A stretch of DNA of 64,000 bases from Candidatus Wallbacteria bacterium (GTDB lineage Bacteria; Muiribacteriota; JAQTZZ01). Location of the stretch: NCBI GenBank assembly GCA_028687545.1, contig JAQTZZ010000003.1, positions 107,261 through 171,260 on the forward strand. Reading direction: 5' to 3'. Below the pieces are notes generated by a model. The model did not search any database, was not told where the DNA came from, and worked only from the letters and a program-made list of their open reading frames with translations. Both the position numbers and the translations under genes were made by a program. Shown piece after piece: positions 27,563 to 34,550 of the stretch. Every line of letters begins with the position of its first letter. The stretch's first letter is position 1.

Positions 27563-28363
27563 CTAATCCGATTCTTTTGCATTGCTGCCAAGTTTGACGA
27601 TTGCAGTCCCGCTAAAGTAAAATGTCTTTGAAAAAGGGCTGCTGATCAGTGTTGGGTCAAATTCGGACGTTATTTTAAACATCTGAGAAAATTTGAAATT
27701 ATTACCTGTTATTACGAGCCAATTTTCAGACACAACCTTCTGATATTCCTTTAATTTCTTAGATTTATCTTCAATTCTTTCTTGCAGTAGTTCTACACTA
27801 ATTGGCATTGGAATTCCAGCATCTACAACATCCCATGAGGCCATTGCAAATTCAGGCACACCTAAAGCATGAAGAAAGGTTATTTCTTCTGGCAATGGGG
27901 AATGCTCAATTTCATCGGGATTAAATTCGAAATATTCTCCGTTAAACAGTCTTAAATCACGAACAAATTCAGCAATAAATTTTGCCTCTTCATCACAGTT
28001 TCTATCTAATACTCTGAGATCGTCTAAAAATCCAATACTAACACGCACAGGAGTTGACAAGATGTCTTGTTGGTATAGTTTCTGGGATTGATTAATAATC
28101 TTTCTGGAAATCGACTCTTGCGCTTGTGTTAAAAACTTGCCTCCCGTTGTTTGCCTCATGTTCACAAAAAGGTCTGTGAGTTCTACTCCGATTTTTCTTC
28201 CCTCAAATTGAATGAGAAAATCAGGAGACTCTCTTTCTTCGATAAATTCTTTTGAAATACACATAACATCCAGAAAACTTTCAAGTAAAAGTCGTTCTCG
28301 GCTTTTTTGTAATTTATTGTCGCTCATAATAAACCTGTTGATCTTCCCACTACATTCTGACAT
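27563..28363 (-). CDS. PD-(D/E)xK-like nuclease-fold protein
   Basis: A 266-residue AT-rich gene. The pattern ESPDFLIQFEGRKIGVELTDL near residues 45-65 matches the core of a restriction-endonuclease-like fold: Asp48 after a proline, then a beta-hairpin and Glu61 on the next strand. The usual lysine is replaced by Thr63, so metal-dependent cleavage is possible but not assured. The remainder is predicted alpha/beta without a family I recognise. The ATG at 28363 is supported by an AAGGTG motif. It sits between a GIY-YIG/Sel1 gene and the Fic gene. Confidence 0.7.
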   Translation of the reverse strand: MSECSGKINRFIMSDNKLQKSRERLLLESFLDVMCISKEFIEERESPDFLIQFEGRKIGVELTDLFVNMRQTTGGKFLTQAQESISRKIINQSQKLYQQDILSTPVRVSIGFLDDLRVLDRNCDEEAKFIAEFVRDLRLFNGEYFEFNPDEIEHSPLPEEITFLHALGVPEFAMASWDVVDAGIPMPISVELLQERIEDKSKKLKEYQKVVSENWLVITGNNFKFSQMFKITSEFDPTLISSPFSKTFYFSGTAIVKLGSNAKESD

Positions 28364-28453
28364 TTTCACCTTAAAACAGGTGTTTTTGTAAATTTCAATG
28401 ATTTATATGTTGTGCCTAAAGATTTACAATCAAGAATTTTCATAATTTAGCTC

Positions 28454-30250
28454 TTAAAGTGAGTTCGTCACATAGCTTAAAAGTCCATCTAATTCAGTTA
28501 TTTGTTCTTTCAATGCTTTACCATAGTCCTTTTTCTTTTGCATTTCTTTTATACATGAATAAACTTTTTCTCTCTCCTCATGTTTATACTTCCAGATTTC
28601 AGTAGAAATTTCCTTGTTAACTTCATACATTAAAATTCCCGCTAATTTAGCAATTTGATCTTTCTTTGCAATGTCAGCACGTAATCTTGCCTGCATTCCT
28701 TTTATACAATTGCAAACTTTTTCTTTCTCCTCGCGACGAATCCCATCCCACTTTTTAATCGATACTTTCTTTTTGACTACCTCCAATAAAATTCCCACTA
28801 AGATTATGGAGTAACCTTCCCCATACTTTTCCATGTTTAAATCTATTCCTACTGTCCGTGATTTTCGGAATCGTTCAAATAAAAATCTATCAAGCCATTC
28901 TTTAAACTTATCATGATCATTTTCATCCAAGAATATTCTTGCAATTTCAAGGTAACAATAATAATCACCTTTTCTTTCAGCTCCTTCTTTTAAAAAATCA
29001 AGAGCTTTTTGATTGTCCTTTGGTACACCTTGAGCATAATAATATTGACGTGCGATAAATTTGTAGGCATAAATACAACCAAATTTGGCCGCTTCTTTAT
29101 ACAACTTTATTGATTTGGAAAAATCCTTGGGATGTTCAACTTGTCCGAAATAATGATTGTTCGCTTTGTTTAAAATATTTACCCACGCTGGGGTTGTATC
29201 ACTGTTCAATTTAAATTTATCGTTTCTTTTACTGTTTTTAGAAAAAAGATCTGAATCGTCACCGGTTTCTAACTTGGAAGTAATTTCAATCAATCTAGAT
29301 GGTAATAGAGTGGAATGTTTCCGAGTCTGATCGATGATTTTGAGTATTGCCTCACAAACAGAAGGGTTGGATTCATTCTTTTCTATCTGCTGTAAGATTT
29401 CCACTTTTTGTTTGAATTCAGATTCAGCAATTGCAATGATTGCTCCAGACTTTACATTTTGATCAGCAACGCTCAAAAACATAATAAATGAATCAAAATC
29501 ACCATGTTTTTCAATAGTGATATCCGGCTTTAATTCTCTAGCCTCAAAGAATTTTTTAACGCATTTCTTAAAATTATTAAAATTATTTTCACCTGAAAAA
29601 ATTCTTGCCATTTCCAAAAAGCAAAAGTAATCCCCTTTTCGTGCACCCTCTTTTAGAAAATCAAACGCTTTTTGCTTATCTTTAGGAACGCCTTCCCCGG
29701 AATCATATTGGTGAGCTATAAATCGATATGCAACAATGCAACCGAGCTTAGCTGCCCCTTTGTATAATTTTAATGACTCGGAAAAATCCTGGAGGTGTTT
29801 ATCATGTCCGTGATAATAATTTTCCGCTTCGTTAAGCAAATCAGTCCAAGGGTGGTGTATAGGTGAACATTTGCTTAGCTTCATATCATTCAGTTCATCA
29901 TTTTGATTTTTGGTTAGTAAGTCTTCATCTTCAGTGCCTTCGCTGGGAATATTTCCAGATGGATTAGGTGCTTGTAAAATTGTAGTAATTACATCTTTTA
30001 CAGGAGCTTTAAAAAATTCTCTGTTTTCAGATACCCGATATCCTTTTTCAGAAAGTACTGTGTGAATGTATTGCTCGGCTTCATCGCAATTTTCAAAAAA
30101 GCGATCAAATGCCACTATAAAGGGAGTTGGTATTCCTGTCACACCAGACAATTCATCTGCTCTAGCTAATGGTTCCCTTGTGGTTTTTCCAACTTTAACT
30201 AATTCTGGCATGGAACTATTCACTAAAACATAAATAAAACCTGCTGACAT
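28454..30250 (-). CDS. GIY-YIG (T5orf172-like) domain protein with duplicated Sel1-like modules
   Basis: The 598-residue protein starts with a GIY-YIG fold domain of the T5orf172 type (residues 1-95): FIYVLVN, then VKVGKT in place of the YIG motif and an arginine in ARADELSG. After a linker, two long Sel1/TPR-like modules follow (about 130-235 and 345-445), each with an EGVPKD or QGVPKD signature and the KAxDFLKEGA consensus, evidence of an internal duplication. A shorter duplicated helical pair (about 470-590) closes the chain. The gene is strongly AT-rich. Such GIY-YIG domains cut DNA, and Sel1 repeats bind proteins; a defence or DNA-processing role is inference. Confidence 0.8.
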   Translation of the reverse strand: MSAGFIYVLVNSSMPELVKVGKTTREPLARADELSGVTGIPTPFIVAFDRFFENCDEAEQYIHTVLSEKGYRVSENREFFKAPVKDVITTILQAPNPSGNIPSEGTEDEDLLTKNQNDELNDMKLSKCSPIHHPWTDLLNEAENYYHGHDKHLQDFSESLKLYKGAAKLGCIVAYRFIAHQYDSGEGVPKDKQKAFDFLKEGARKGDYFCFLEMARIFSGENNFNNFKKCVKKFFEARELKPDITIEKHGDFDSFIMFLSVADQNVKSGAIIAIAESEFKQKVEILQQIEKNESNPSVCEAILKIIDQTRKHSTLLPSRLIEITSKLETGDDSDLFSKNSKRNDKFKLNSDTTPAWVNILNKANNHYFGQVEHPKDFSKSIKLYKEAAKFGCIYAYKFIARQYYYAQGVPKDNQKALDFLKEGAERKGDYYCYLEIARIFLDENDHDKFKEWLDRFLFERFRKSRTVGIDLNMEKYGEGYSIILVGILLEVVKKKVSIKKWDGIRREEKEKVCNCIKGMQARLRADIAKKDQIAKLAGILMYEVNKEISTEIWKYKHEEREKVYSCIKEMQKKKDYGKALKEQITELDGLLSYVTNSL

Positions 30251-30277
30251 TTAATCTCCATAATTACTAGGTCGATA

Positions 30278-30820
30278 TCACACATTGCTTTGCTTAGCTT
30301 CAACATCCATAGGAAGTAGGCTACGCGGTGAAACCTGTCCCTGAACAAGGAGCGCTAGATAGGACGTTAATAAACGTTCGTCATAATTGACAGAATCTGC
30401 GAAAAAGGGAACCAATCCTTCAAATTGACTTTTGAGTTCTTCTTCATTTGGATTACCCCATAATTGGAACACTCCAATTTTTGGGCCACCCTCTGCAATT
30501 TCAGCAATTAGATCTTGAGTTGAATCAGCACCATTTGGTAAATAGTCATCTAATGGAAGACGCGATACAATCAGAACTTCAAATGATTTAGGTGGAACTT
30601 TTGAATAATAAGTTTTGATGTGTGGGAAAAATTCTTTGAAGTCTTCTTTGAACCAAACCTCTCGCTTTCCTTTGAAGCGTATAAGACCTATCAATCTTTG
30701 AAGCGATTGGCGCGTGAAAGCGACTCCATCTAATCCACGAATCCAGCATTGAATAACTGCAAATAAAGAGATAGTACGATGCTGTCTCCGGGCCCCTTCT
30801 CTAACATCAATCTGTTTCAT
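30278..30820 (-). CDS. Hypothetical protein, first gene of the AT-rich unit
   Basis: A 180-residue soluble protein with a basic N-terminal third (about residues 1-75: many Arg and Lys) and an alpha/beta-looking C-terminal part. No family recognised. The ATG at 30820 has GAGG eight to nine bases upstream and lies downstream of a well-formed promoter. Twenty-seven bases separate it from the GIY-YIG/Sel1 gene, so the two are very likely one transcript. It could be a regulator of the unit (it is promoter-proximal and near an inverted repeat), but no helix-turn-helix is obvious. Confidence 0.6.
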   Translation of the reverse strand: MKQIDVREGARRQHRTISLFAVIQCWIRGLDGVAFTRQSLQRLIGLIRFKGKREVWFKEDFKEFFPHIKTYYSKVPPKSFEVLIVSRLPLDDYLPNGADSTQDLIAEIAEGGPKIGVFQLWGNPNEEELKSQFEGLVPFFADSVNYDERLLTSYLALLVQGQVSPRSLLPMDVEAKQSNV

Positions 30821-30854
30821 AAACGCTACCTCTAAAAAAAAGCAGTGGATACTT

Positions 30855-30895
30855 CGGTGAAATCTGGCACTCGAAATTTTGCAAGTGTTTCACCG
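30855..30895. promoter_or_regulatory. Inverted repeat in the leader of the AT-rich unit (putative operator)
   Basis: Outer arms CGGTGAAA (30855-30862) and TTTCACCG (30888-30895) match perfectly; an inner CACT/AGTG pair extends the symmetry. It sits just downstream of the promoter at 30911-30939, where a repressor would block transcription. It may instead act as an RNA hairpin. Confidence 0.55.
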
Positions 30896-30910
30896 TAATT
30901 TTGTTGAGAT

Positions 30911-30939
30911 ATATTAACACAAAGTAGCTTCATTGTCAA
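30911..30939 (-). promoter_or_regulatory. Strong sigma-70-type promoter of the AT-rich unit
   Basis: On the reverse strand: a perfect TTGACA (30934-30939), a 17-base spacer and TAATAT (30911-30916). It would start transcription just before the inverted repeat and drive the gene starting at 30820 and those behind it. Confidence 0.65.
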
Positions 30940-31230
30940 CTTTTACCGCTGATTGATATTTTTGAAAGTGATAAAATATTATTCAAGTTCCGGAAATCAA
31001 TTAATTAATTTTATTGCGGAACTTAATTCAATTTTCTTTGTTATGATTGGCCGTATCAAGCCGGTTAATGCCATTTTACAATACTATTTCCCTTCCGGAT
31101 TTTCCAGATATTCCGAAATCAGAAAATTTCACAGCCTGCGATTCTTTTTCCTGGCCTTTTTTTACATATTTTCCAAGCATTCAGACGGGGACAAGTCGGG
31201 GTTTGGGACAGGCAAGTTGAGAACGGATGG

Positions 31231-31291
31231 ATTCCAGCTTTCCCCTATGTCCTGTCTCCGACAGGACTCCGAGGACTATAGCCGCTGGAAT
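31231..31291. repeat. Palindromic intergenic repeat
   Basis: Outer arms ATTCCAGC (31231-31238) and GCTGGAAT (31284-31291), followed by GACGGGG, enclose a perfect GTCCTGTC(TCC)GACAGGAC hairpin (31249-31267). This form is typical of dispersed palindromic elements that end in a TGGAATGACGG motif. Only one copy is seen in this window. Confidence 0.55.
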
Positions 31292-31369
31292 GACGGGGTT
31301 GTGACACTATCAGCAACCCGGCTAATGGGGAAACCAAAAAAACGAGGAGAGCGCCCTTTCAGGAGTTTT

Positions 31370-31564
31370 TCACACTATCAGGAAACTGCCGTCCGGATTT
31401 TTTTTAAGCTTGGCATTAAGAATTTTAAGGGCTGTTTCAATGCCTTCGGTAAAGTAACTTTTTTTCTCTTCGAACTCCATGTTTTTTGTATCTTCGTAGA
31501 CTTCTTTTTTCCAGTCCCAGACTTCCTGCATCGACTTAGGAATAACATTACTTTTCTTCTTCAT
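31370..31564 (-). CDS. Small protein paired with PIN toxin (putative antitoxin)
   Basis: Sixty-four residues, Lys- and Glu-rich, with pattern MQEVWDWKKEVYEDTKN then EGIETALKILN. Short proteins of this type are commonly found directly after PIN-domain toxin genes and may be the cognate antitoxin. The start at 31564 has GGAGG seven bases upstream and lies inside the 3' end of the PIN gene (17-base overlap), so it is translationally coupled to it. Confidence 0.65.
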   Translation of the reverse strand: MKKKSNVIPKSMQEVWDWKKEVYEDTKNMEFEEKKSYFTEGIETALKILNAKLKKNPDGSFLIV

Positions 31565-32036
31565 CGATAACCTCCAAGGGGCTCAATAACAATAAAGGAT
31601 GCAGTAAGCCTTCCTTTTCATTGATGGCCTTGATCTTTATCTGTTTGTTGACATTGGCCAGATGCCGGAAATTCCAGGAAAGTAGAATATCCATCTGATT
31701 GGTCGCAGCAATTGCAACATGTCTTGCATCATCTGTTTTAGCTTTTGGTATTACACCCTGCTCAAGGTAAATTTCAGACAATTTTTCCGATTCACTATCA
31801 AGAGGTAAAACCTTGAGAGCGTAATCGGAGATCACTTTTAACAAAGAAATTTTCCTTGTCTCGTTCCTTGTTTTCCCTAGCTCCCTGATTACCACTTCAG
31901 AAATGAAAACCTCATACTTTCCGGGGCCAACAAAGTTTTCGAATAATTCCCGGGTAATTGCCATAAATTCCGGCGCGTCTTCAGCGAAAAGAAAATTAAT
32001 CACTGATGTATCAAGATAGATCCGCATTTTCTTCAT
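31548..32036 (-). CDS. PIN-domain protein (VapC-like toxin)
   Basis: A 162-residue PIN-fold ribonuclease. The acidic quartet is recognisable: Asp8 in YLDTSVINFLF, a glutamate in EVVIRELGKT, and the pair in KTDDARHVAIAA with SWNFRHLAN, which close the PIN active site. PIN toxins cut RNA and are normally restrained by a partner. The small protein that overlaps its 3' end is the likely partner. An extended -10 (TGATATAAT) ends only six bases before the ATG, so the transcript may be leaderless and the gene independently expressed. Confidence 0.82.
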   Translation of the reverse strand: MKKMRIYLDTSVINFLFAEDAPEFMAITRELFENFVGPGKYEVFISEVVIRELGKTRNETRKISLLKVISDYALKVLPLDSESEKLSEIYLEQGVIPKAKTDDARHVAIAATNQMDILLSWNFRHLANVNKQIKIKAINEKEGLLHPLLLLSPLEVIDEEEK

Positions 32037-32042
32037 AATGTA

Positions 32043-32048
32043 ATTATA
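32043..32048 (-). promoter_or_regulatory. Extended -10 promoter close to the PIN start
   Basis: TATAAT (reverse strand) preceded by TGA, six bases before the PIN ATG at 32036. With a usual six- to seven-base distance to the start point, the mRNA would begin at the initiation codon. Confidence 0.45.
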
Positions 32049-32190
32049 TCAGATTCCTCAACTTTTGGTATTCGGACAGCACTTCAGGTGTACCGCGCTT
32101 GGGCGGGGCGGCTTTGACGATTCCGTTTTTAGTGTAGACGAAACCCTTGCTTGCAGTGCTCAGCGAAAGTTGCGTTTTTTCGAGACTGGC
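32044..32190 (-). pseudogene. Start-less antitoxin-like reading frame between Phd and PIN genes
   Basis: In the -1 frame relative to the Phd-like gene there is an open stretch of 48 codons ending at 32044. Its last 39 residues (LSTASKGFVYTKNG ... EYQKLRNLI) look like the C-terminus of a short antitoxin. It lacks ATG, GTG and TTG near its start and directly follows an A6 run in the Phd frame. A decayed antitoxin left by deletion is the simplest reading. Recoding at the A6 run is less likely because the slip would mispair in the P site. Confidence 0.45.
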
Positions 32191-32390
32191 TTAGCAGTTT
32201 TCAGCTTTGATTTGACTTCATTCAGTGTAAGAGCCGACTTTCCTGCTTCTTTCTTTTTGGCTTCCCTCAAGTCCATCAGATCTTCGACATCTTCCAACAG
32301 TTCCTGGATAATTGCATATTCGTCATAGGGGAATACAACAAACTCAGCCTTACCGTTTTTTTTGAGGAATTCGGGATGCAGTTTTATCAT
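32160..32390 (-). CDS. Phd/YefM-like antitoxin
   Basis: Seventy-six residues with the pattern KAEFVVFPYDEYAIIQELLEDVEDLMDLREA typical of Phd/YefM-family antitoxins: an N-terminal DNA-binding half and an acidic helix that wraps the toxin. It follows a remnant of a RelE-type toxin (toxin first, antitoxin second) on the same strand and precedes a start-less antitoxin-like frame and the PIN gene. With its own toxin broken it may survive only as a repressor. Confidence 0.78.
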   Translation of the reverse strand: MIKLHPEFLKKNGKAEFVVFPYDEYAIIQELLEDVEDLMDLREAKKKEAGKSALTLNEVKSKLKTAKPVSKKRNFR

Positions 32391-32408
32391 TTCTGATGCT
32401 CCTTGGCC

Positions 32409-32533
32409 TTATTGATAGGCATCTTTTCTATTTTTTATCCTGTATACAATGATTTCAGCTCCGTGGATTTCAAACAGAATTCGAAATTCCCCAACACGTA
32501 AGCTCTCGGCTTGATCCTGATCAGGTATTCCAT
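32409..32533 (-). pseudogene. RelE-family toxin remnant with internal deletion
   Basis: The first 11 codons from ATG 32533 read MEYLIRIKPRA, a RelE-type N-terminus. About 30 codons ending at 32409 read LRVGEFRILFEIHG ... YRIKNRKDAYQ, a RelE-type C-terminus, but in a different frame. The middle of the toxin (about 40 residues) is missing, and the join near GAGAGCTTACGT shifts frame. The promoter upstream is intact. The product is therefore not a functional toxin. Confidence 0.65.
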
Positions 32534-32540
32534 GCTTCTG

Positions 32541-32569
32541 ATTATGGCAAAAAAACAGGGTTTTTGCAA
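32541..32569 (-). promoter_or_regulatory. Promoter of the RelE remnant/Phd module
   Basis: On the reverse strand: TTGCAA (32564-32569), a 17-base spacer and CATAAT (32541-32546), eight bases before the remnant's ATG. Confidence 0.6.
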
Positions 32570-32643
32570 GTATGTTGCCTTTTTGATCCATCCTTAGCTG
32601 CACCCAAAATTTGTCAGGGGTTGAGAGGGCCGTTCCAAACCTT

Positions 32644-32670
32644 AAAAAAATGGCCGCCTTGCCGGCGGCC
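32644..32670 (-). terminator. Intrinsic terminator downstream of the M4-like protease
   Basis: A seven-base-pair GGCCGCC/GGCGGCC stem (32652-32670) followed on the reverse strand by a run of seven Ts (32644-32650). It ends the protease transcript. Confidence 0.9.
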
Positions 32671-32720
32671 AATTGGAAATAGGAGGTAAATGATTAGCTA
32701 TCTGTAAATAATTACTTTCC

Positions 32721-34307
32721 CTATCCGGATGTTGCGACTTCGCCGTACATCTTCTGCACGATATCCTTTTCCTTCAGCCTTTCGATGAAGACTTTGGAGT
32801 TCTGCAGGATGCCGCGGGCTGCGAAGATCTTGACTATTTCTTCCTTGTGGATGCCGCCGAATTTTTCGTCATCGACTTTGAGGATGGCTTTCAGGCCGTC
32901 GGCGAATTTGGAACTGCTGTTGATATAATAGCGGCTGTAATGGGCAAGTGAGTCGGCGACTTCCCGGCCGAAGGCCTGCCTGACTTCCCACAGCGGAGCA
33001 GACCACATCAGAGAGTCGGCATGGCATTCATTCTGCACGCTCTCAGGGTAATGTGAATTGTTGATGCAGGAGCGCAGATAGGGTTTGCCCATCTTGGCGC
33101 AGGCGTATTCGCCGATGTCAGGGTCATTGTCGATGGAATTGCCGAAATAGTCGGATAATCCCTCATTCATTCCGCCGGCTTCACCGGAAGTTCCGAGCCC
33201 TGCGATGTCTGAAGTGACGCCATGGGTGTATTCATGATAGGCGATTGCCGATTCCCTGGCCAGGTCATTGAATTTGCTGCCATCCCCGAAAGCGAAGTAG
33301 CCGCCCCAGGGAGAGAAGAAGGCGTTGTCATAGTTGTTGCCGTAATGCACGATTGCCCTGGATTGTTTATCCATGCCTGTATAACCGAATGTGTCCTTAA
33401 AGTAATCATGGATGCGGGTCATGTGGAAATACATGTGGGATTCGTCGAAATGGGTGTCTGTGGTCTCGTAGACAAATTCATTCCGCTCGGAATTGGCGGC
33501 TGAGGCTGAGCTGTTGCCGTTCTCGATCTTGGCCCAGGAACCCTGGAGATAACCGCTTTTGGTGATGGCTGTGAACGGTTCCACAGTCGCATCGCACTTG
33601 AGCGGATTTGTCATGTAGGTTGAGCCCTTGCCGTCCATGAACTGCATCAGGTTGTCGCAGTAAACAACTTCTCCGTCCTCGTCGTCCACCACGATCAGGA
33701 AATCGCCGAGCGGCTGCTCTGCGCCGATTTTATATAGGTATGCGGATTTCAGGCCGTTATAAGTGTTGAAAAAAACTTTTTCAGAGATTGTATCCATCCT
33801 GAGCGACAATACATGGAGATATTCAGTGGCGATCTTCTCGCAGGTGGCGATGTCATAAATGGAACGATTCTTGATGACTGTGTTGTGGATGAAAGCTCCG
33901 GCGAGCATGAATCCCTTGTTGCCTGCAGAATAGGTCAGAGCGCTCGGGAAAACTTTGATTCCATTGAAGGAGTATTCATAAACTTCATGGCCCTCATTGT
34001 TCTTGATTTTATTGAGGGTCAGGTTTTCCGGAAGCGAGGAGCGATACTGATTCATCAGGTCAGCTCTGCCGCAGCTGCAGAAATTTCCGCAGACTGAGGA
34101 AGGTACTGCGTAGGTTTCGTCCCAGGTCACTTCAAAATTAGGGTCGACTTTGCCGAAAACGGCAAAATCATTCTGGAAGCCGCGCAGGGTCATGGTATCT
34201 TTTTCCTGCAGGTTTCTCAGCAGTGCATTGGAATCATCAGCCTGGAAAGCATAGATTGAGACGCTTGTGATCAGAAAGAAGAACACGAACAGCTTCAGTT
34301 TACTCAC
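32721..34307 (-). CDS. Secreted zinc metalloprotease, M4/thermolysin-like
   Basis: The 528-residue precursor has a signal peptide (residues 1-20), a propeptide (about 25-230) and a gluzincin protease domain. The zinc site is HEYTH at 358-362 with a glutamate in NEGLSDYFG at 382, and WGGYFAFGDGS (334-344) is the substrate-side loop. Thermolysin-type enzymes degrade protein outside the cell. The GTG start at 34307 has AAGGAGGAG just upstream. The 5' leader (about 34378-34460) can form a structured element that may control expression. An intrinsic terminator follows the gene. Confidence 0.87.
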   Translation of the reverse strand: MSKLKLFVFFFLITSVSIYAFQADDSNALLRNLQEKDTMTLRGFQNDFAVFGKVDPNFEVTWDETYAVPSSVCGNFCSCGRADLMNQYRSSLPENLTLNKIKNNEGHEVYEYSFNGIKVFPSALTYSAGNKGFMLAGAFIHNTVIKNRSIYDIATCEKIATEYLHVLSLRMDTISEKVFFNTYNGLKSAYLYKIGAEQPLGDFLIVVDDEDGEVVYCDNLMQFMDGKGSTYMTNPLKCDATVEPFTAITKSGYLQGSWAKIENGNSSASAANSERNEFVYETTDTHFDESHMYFHMTRIHDYFKDTFGYTGMDKQSRAIVHYGNNYDNAFFSPWGGYFAFGDGSKFNDLARESAIAYHEYTHGVTSDIAGLGTSGEAGGMNEGLSDYFGNSIDNDPDIGEYACAKMGKPYLRSCINNSHYPESVQNECHADSLMWSAPLWEVRQAFGREVADSLAHYSRYYINSSSKFADGLKAILKVDDEKFGGIHKEEIVKIFAARGILQNSKVFIERLKEKDIVQKMYGEVATSG

Positions 34308-34550
34308 TACTCCTCCTTGTTACTCTTATACAACTTATACTTTTACATTCTTACATTACATTGTTGCCTACTATCCCATCGGCTTTACGCCACCTCCCGG
34401 ATAAGGATTTTCCGCTACTGTCACCTGCCGATACAGTAAATCCAATATACTTGTACTGTAATAATAATATCCTCACTAAAAGGGCTAAAGCCAGTTACAT
34501 TTTGTTACAAATTGTCCAAATTTGTAACAAATCGGCTGAAAACCTTGGTT
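34308..34550. promoter_or_regulatory. Control region and leader of the M4-like protease
   Basis: This gap contains several symmetric elements. A closing stem (34378-34383 with 34427-34432) lies in the protease leader. TACAGTA/TACTGTA arms lie at 34432-34438 and 34454-34460. A 13-base palindrome TTTGTTACAAATT/AATTTGTAACAAA lies at 34501-34531. The last is likely an operator or the transcription end of the upstream ATPase operon, though it has no clear T-run. Confidence 0.5.

Larger units (their letters stand above)
30821..31369. other. Gene-free stretch between the AT-rich unit and a toxin-antitoxin pair
   Basis: This 549-base stretch holds the promoter and inverted repeat described for the AT-rich unit. 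It also holds a palindromic element at about 31224-31300 (nested arms ATTCCAGC/GCTGGAAT and GTCCTGTC/GACAGGAC). The rest shows no convincing gene. Confidence 0.55.

Noticed and set aside
30953-31570. A 205-codon forward open frame
   Set aside because: It covers the palindromic element, overlaps the small PIN-associated gene on the other strand, and has low-complexity Phe/Leu-rich translation with no ribosome site.
32160-32183. Programmed -1 frameshift at the A6 run in the Phd-like gene
   Set aside because: The run is GAAAAAAC in a frame where the P-site tRNA would mispair after slipping; a decayed gene is a simpler explanation.
34405-34430. A CCGCTACTGTCA string on the forward strand resembling a cobalamin-riboswitch box
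   Set aside because: The other conserved boxes are missing and no forward gene follows; the element makes more sense on the reverse strand as the protease leader.
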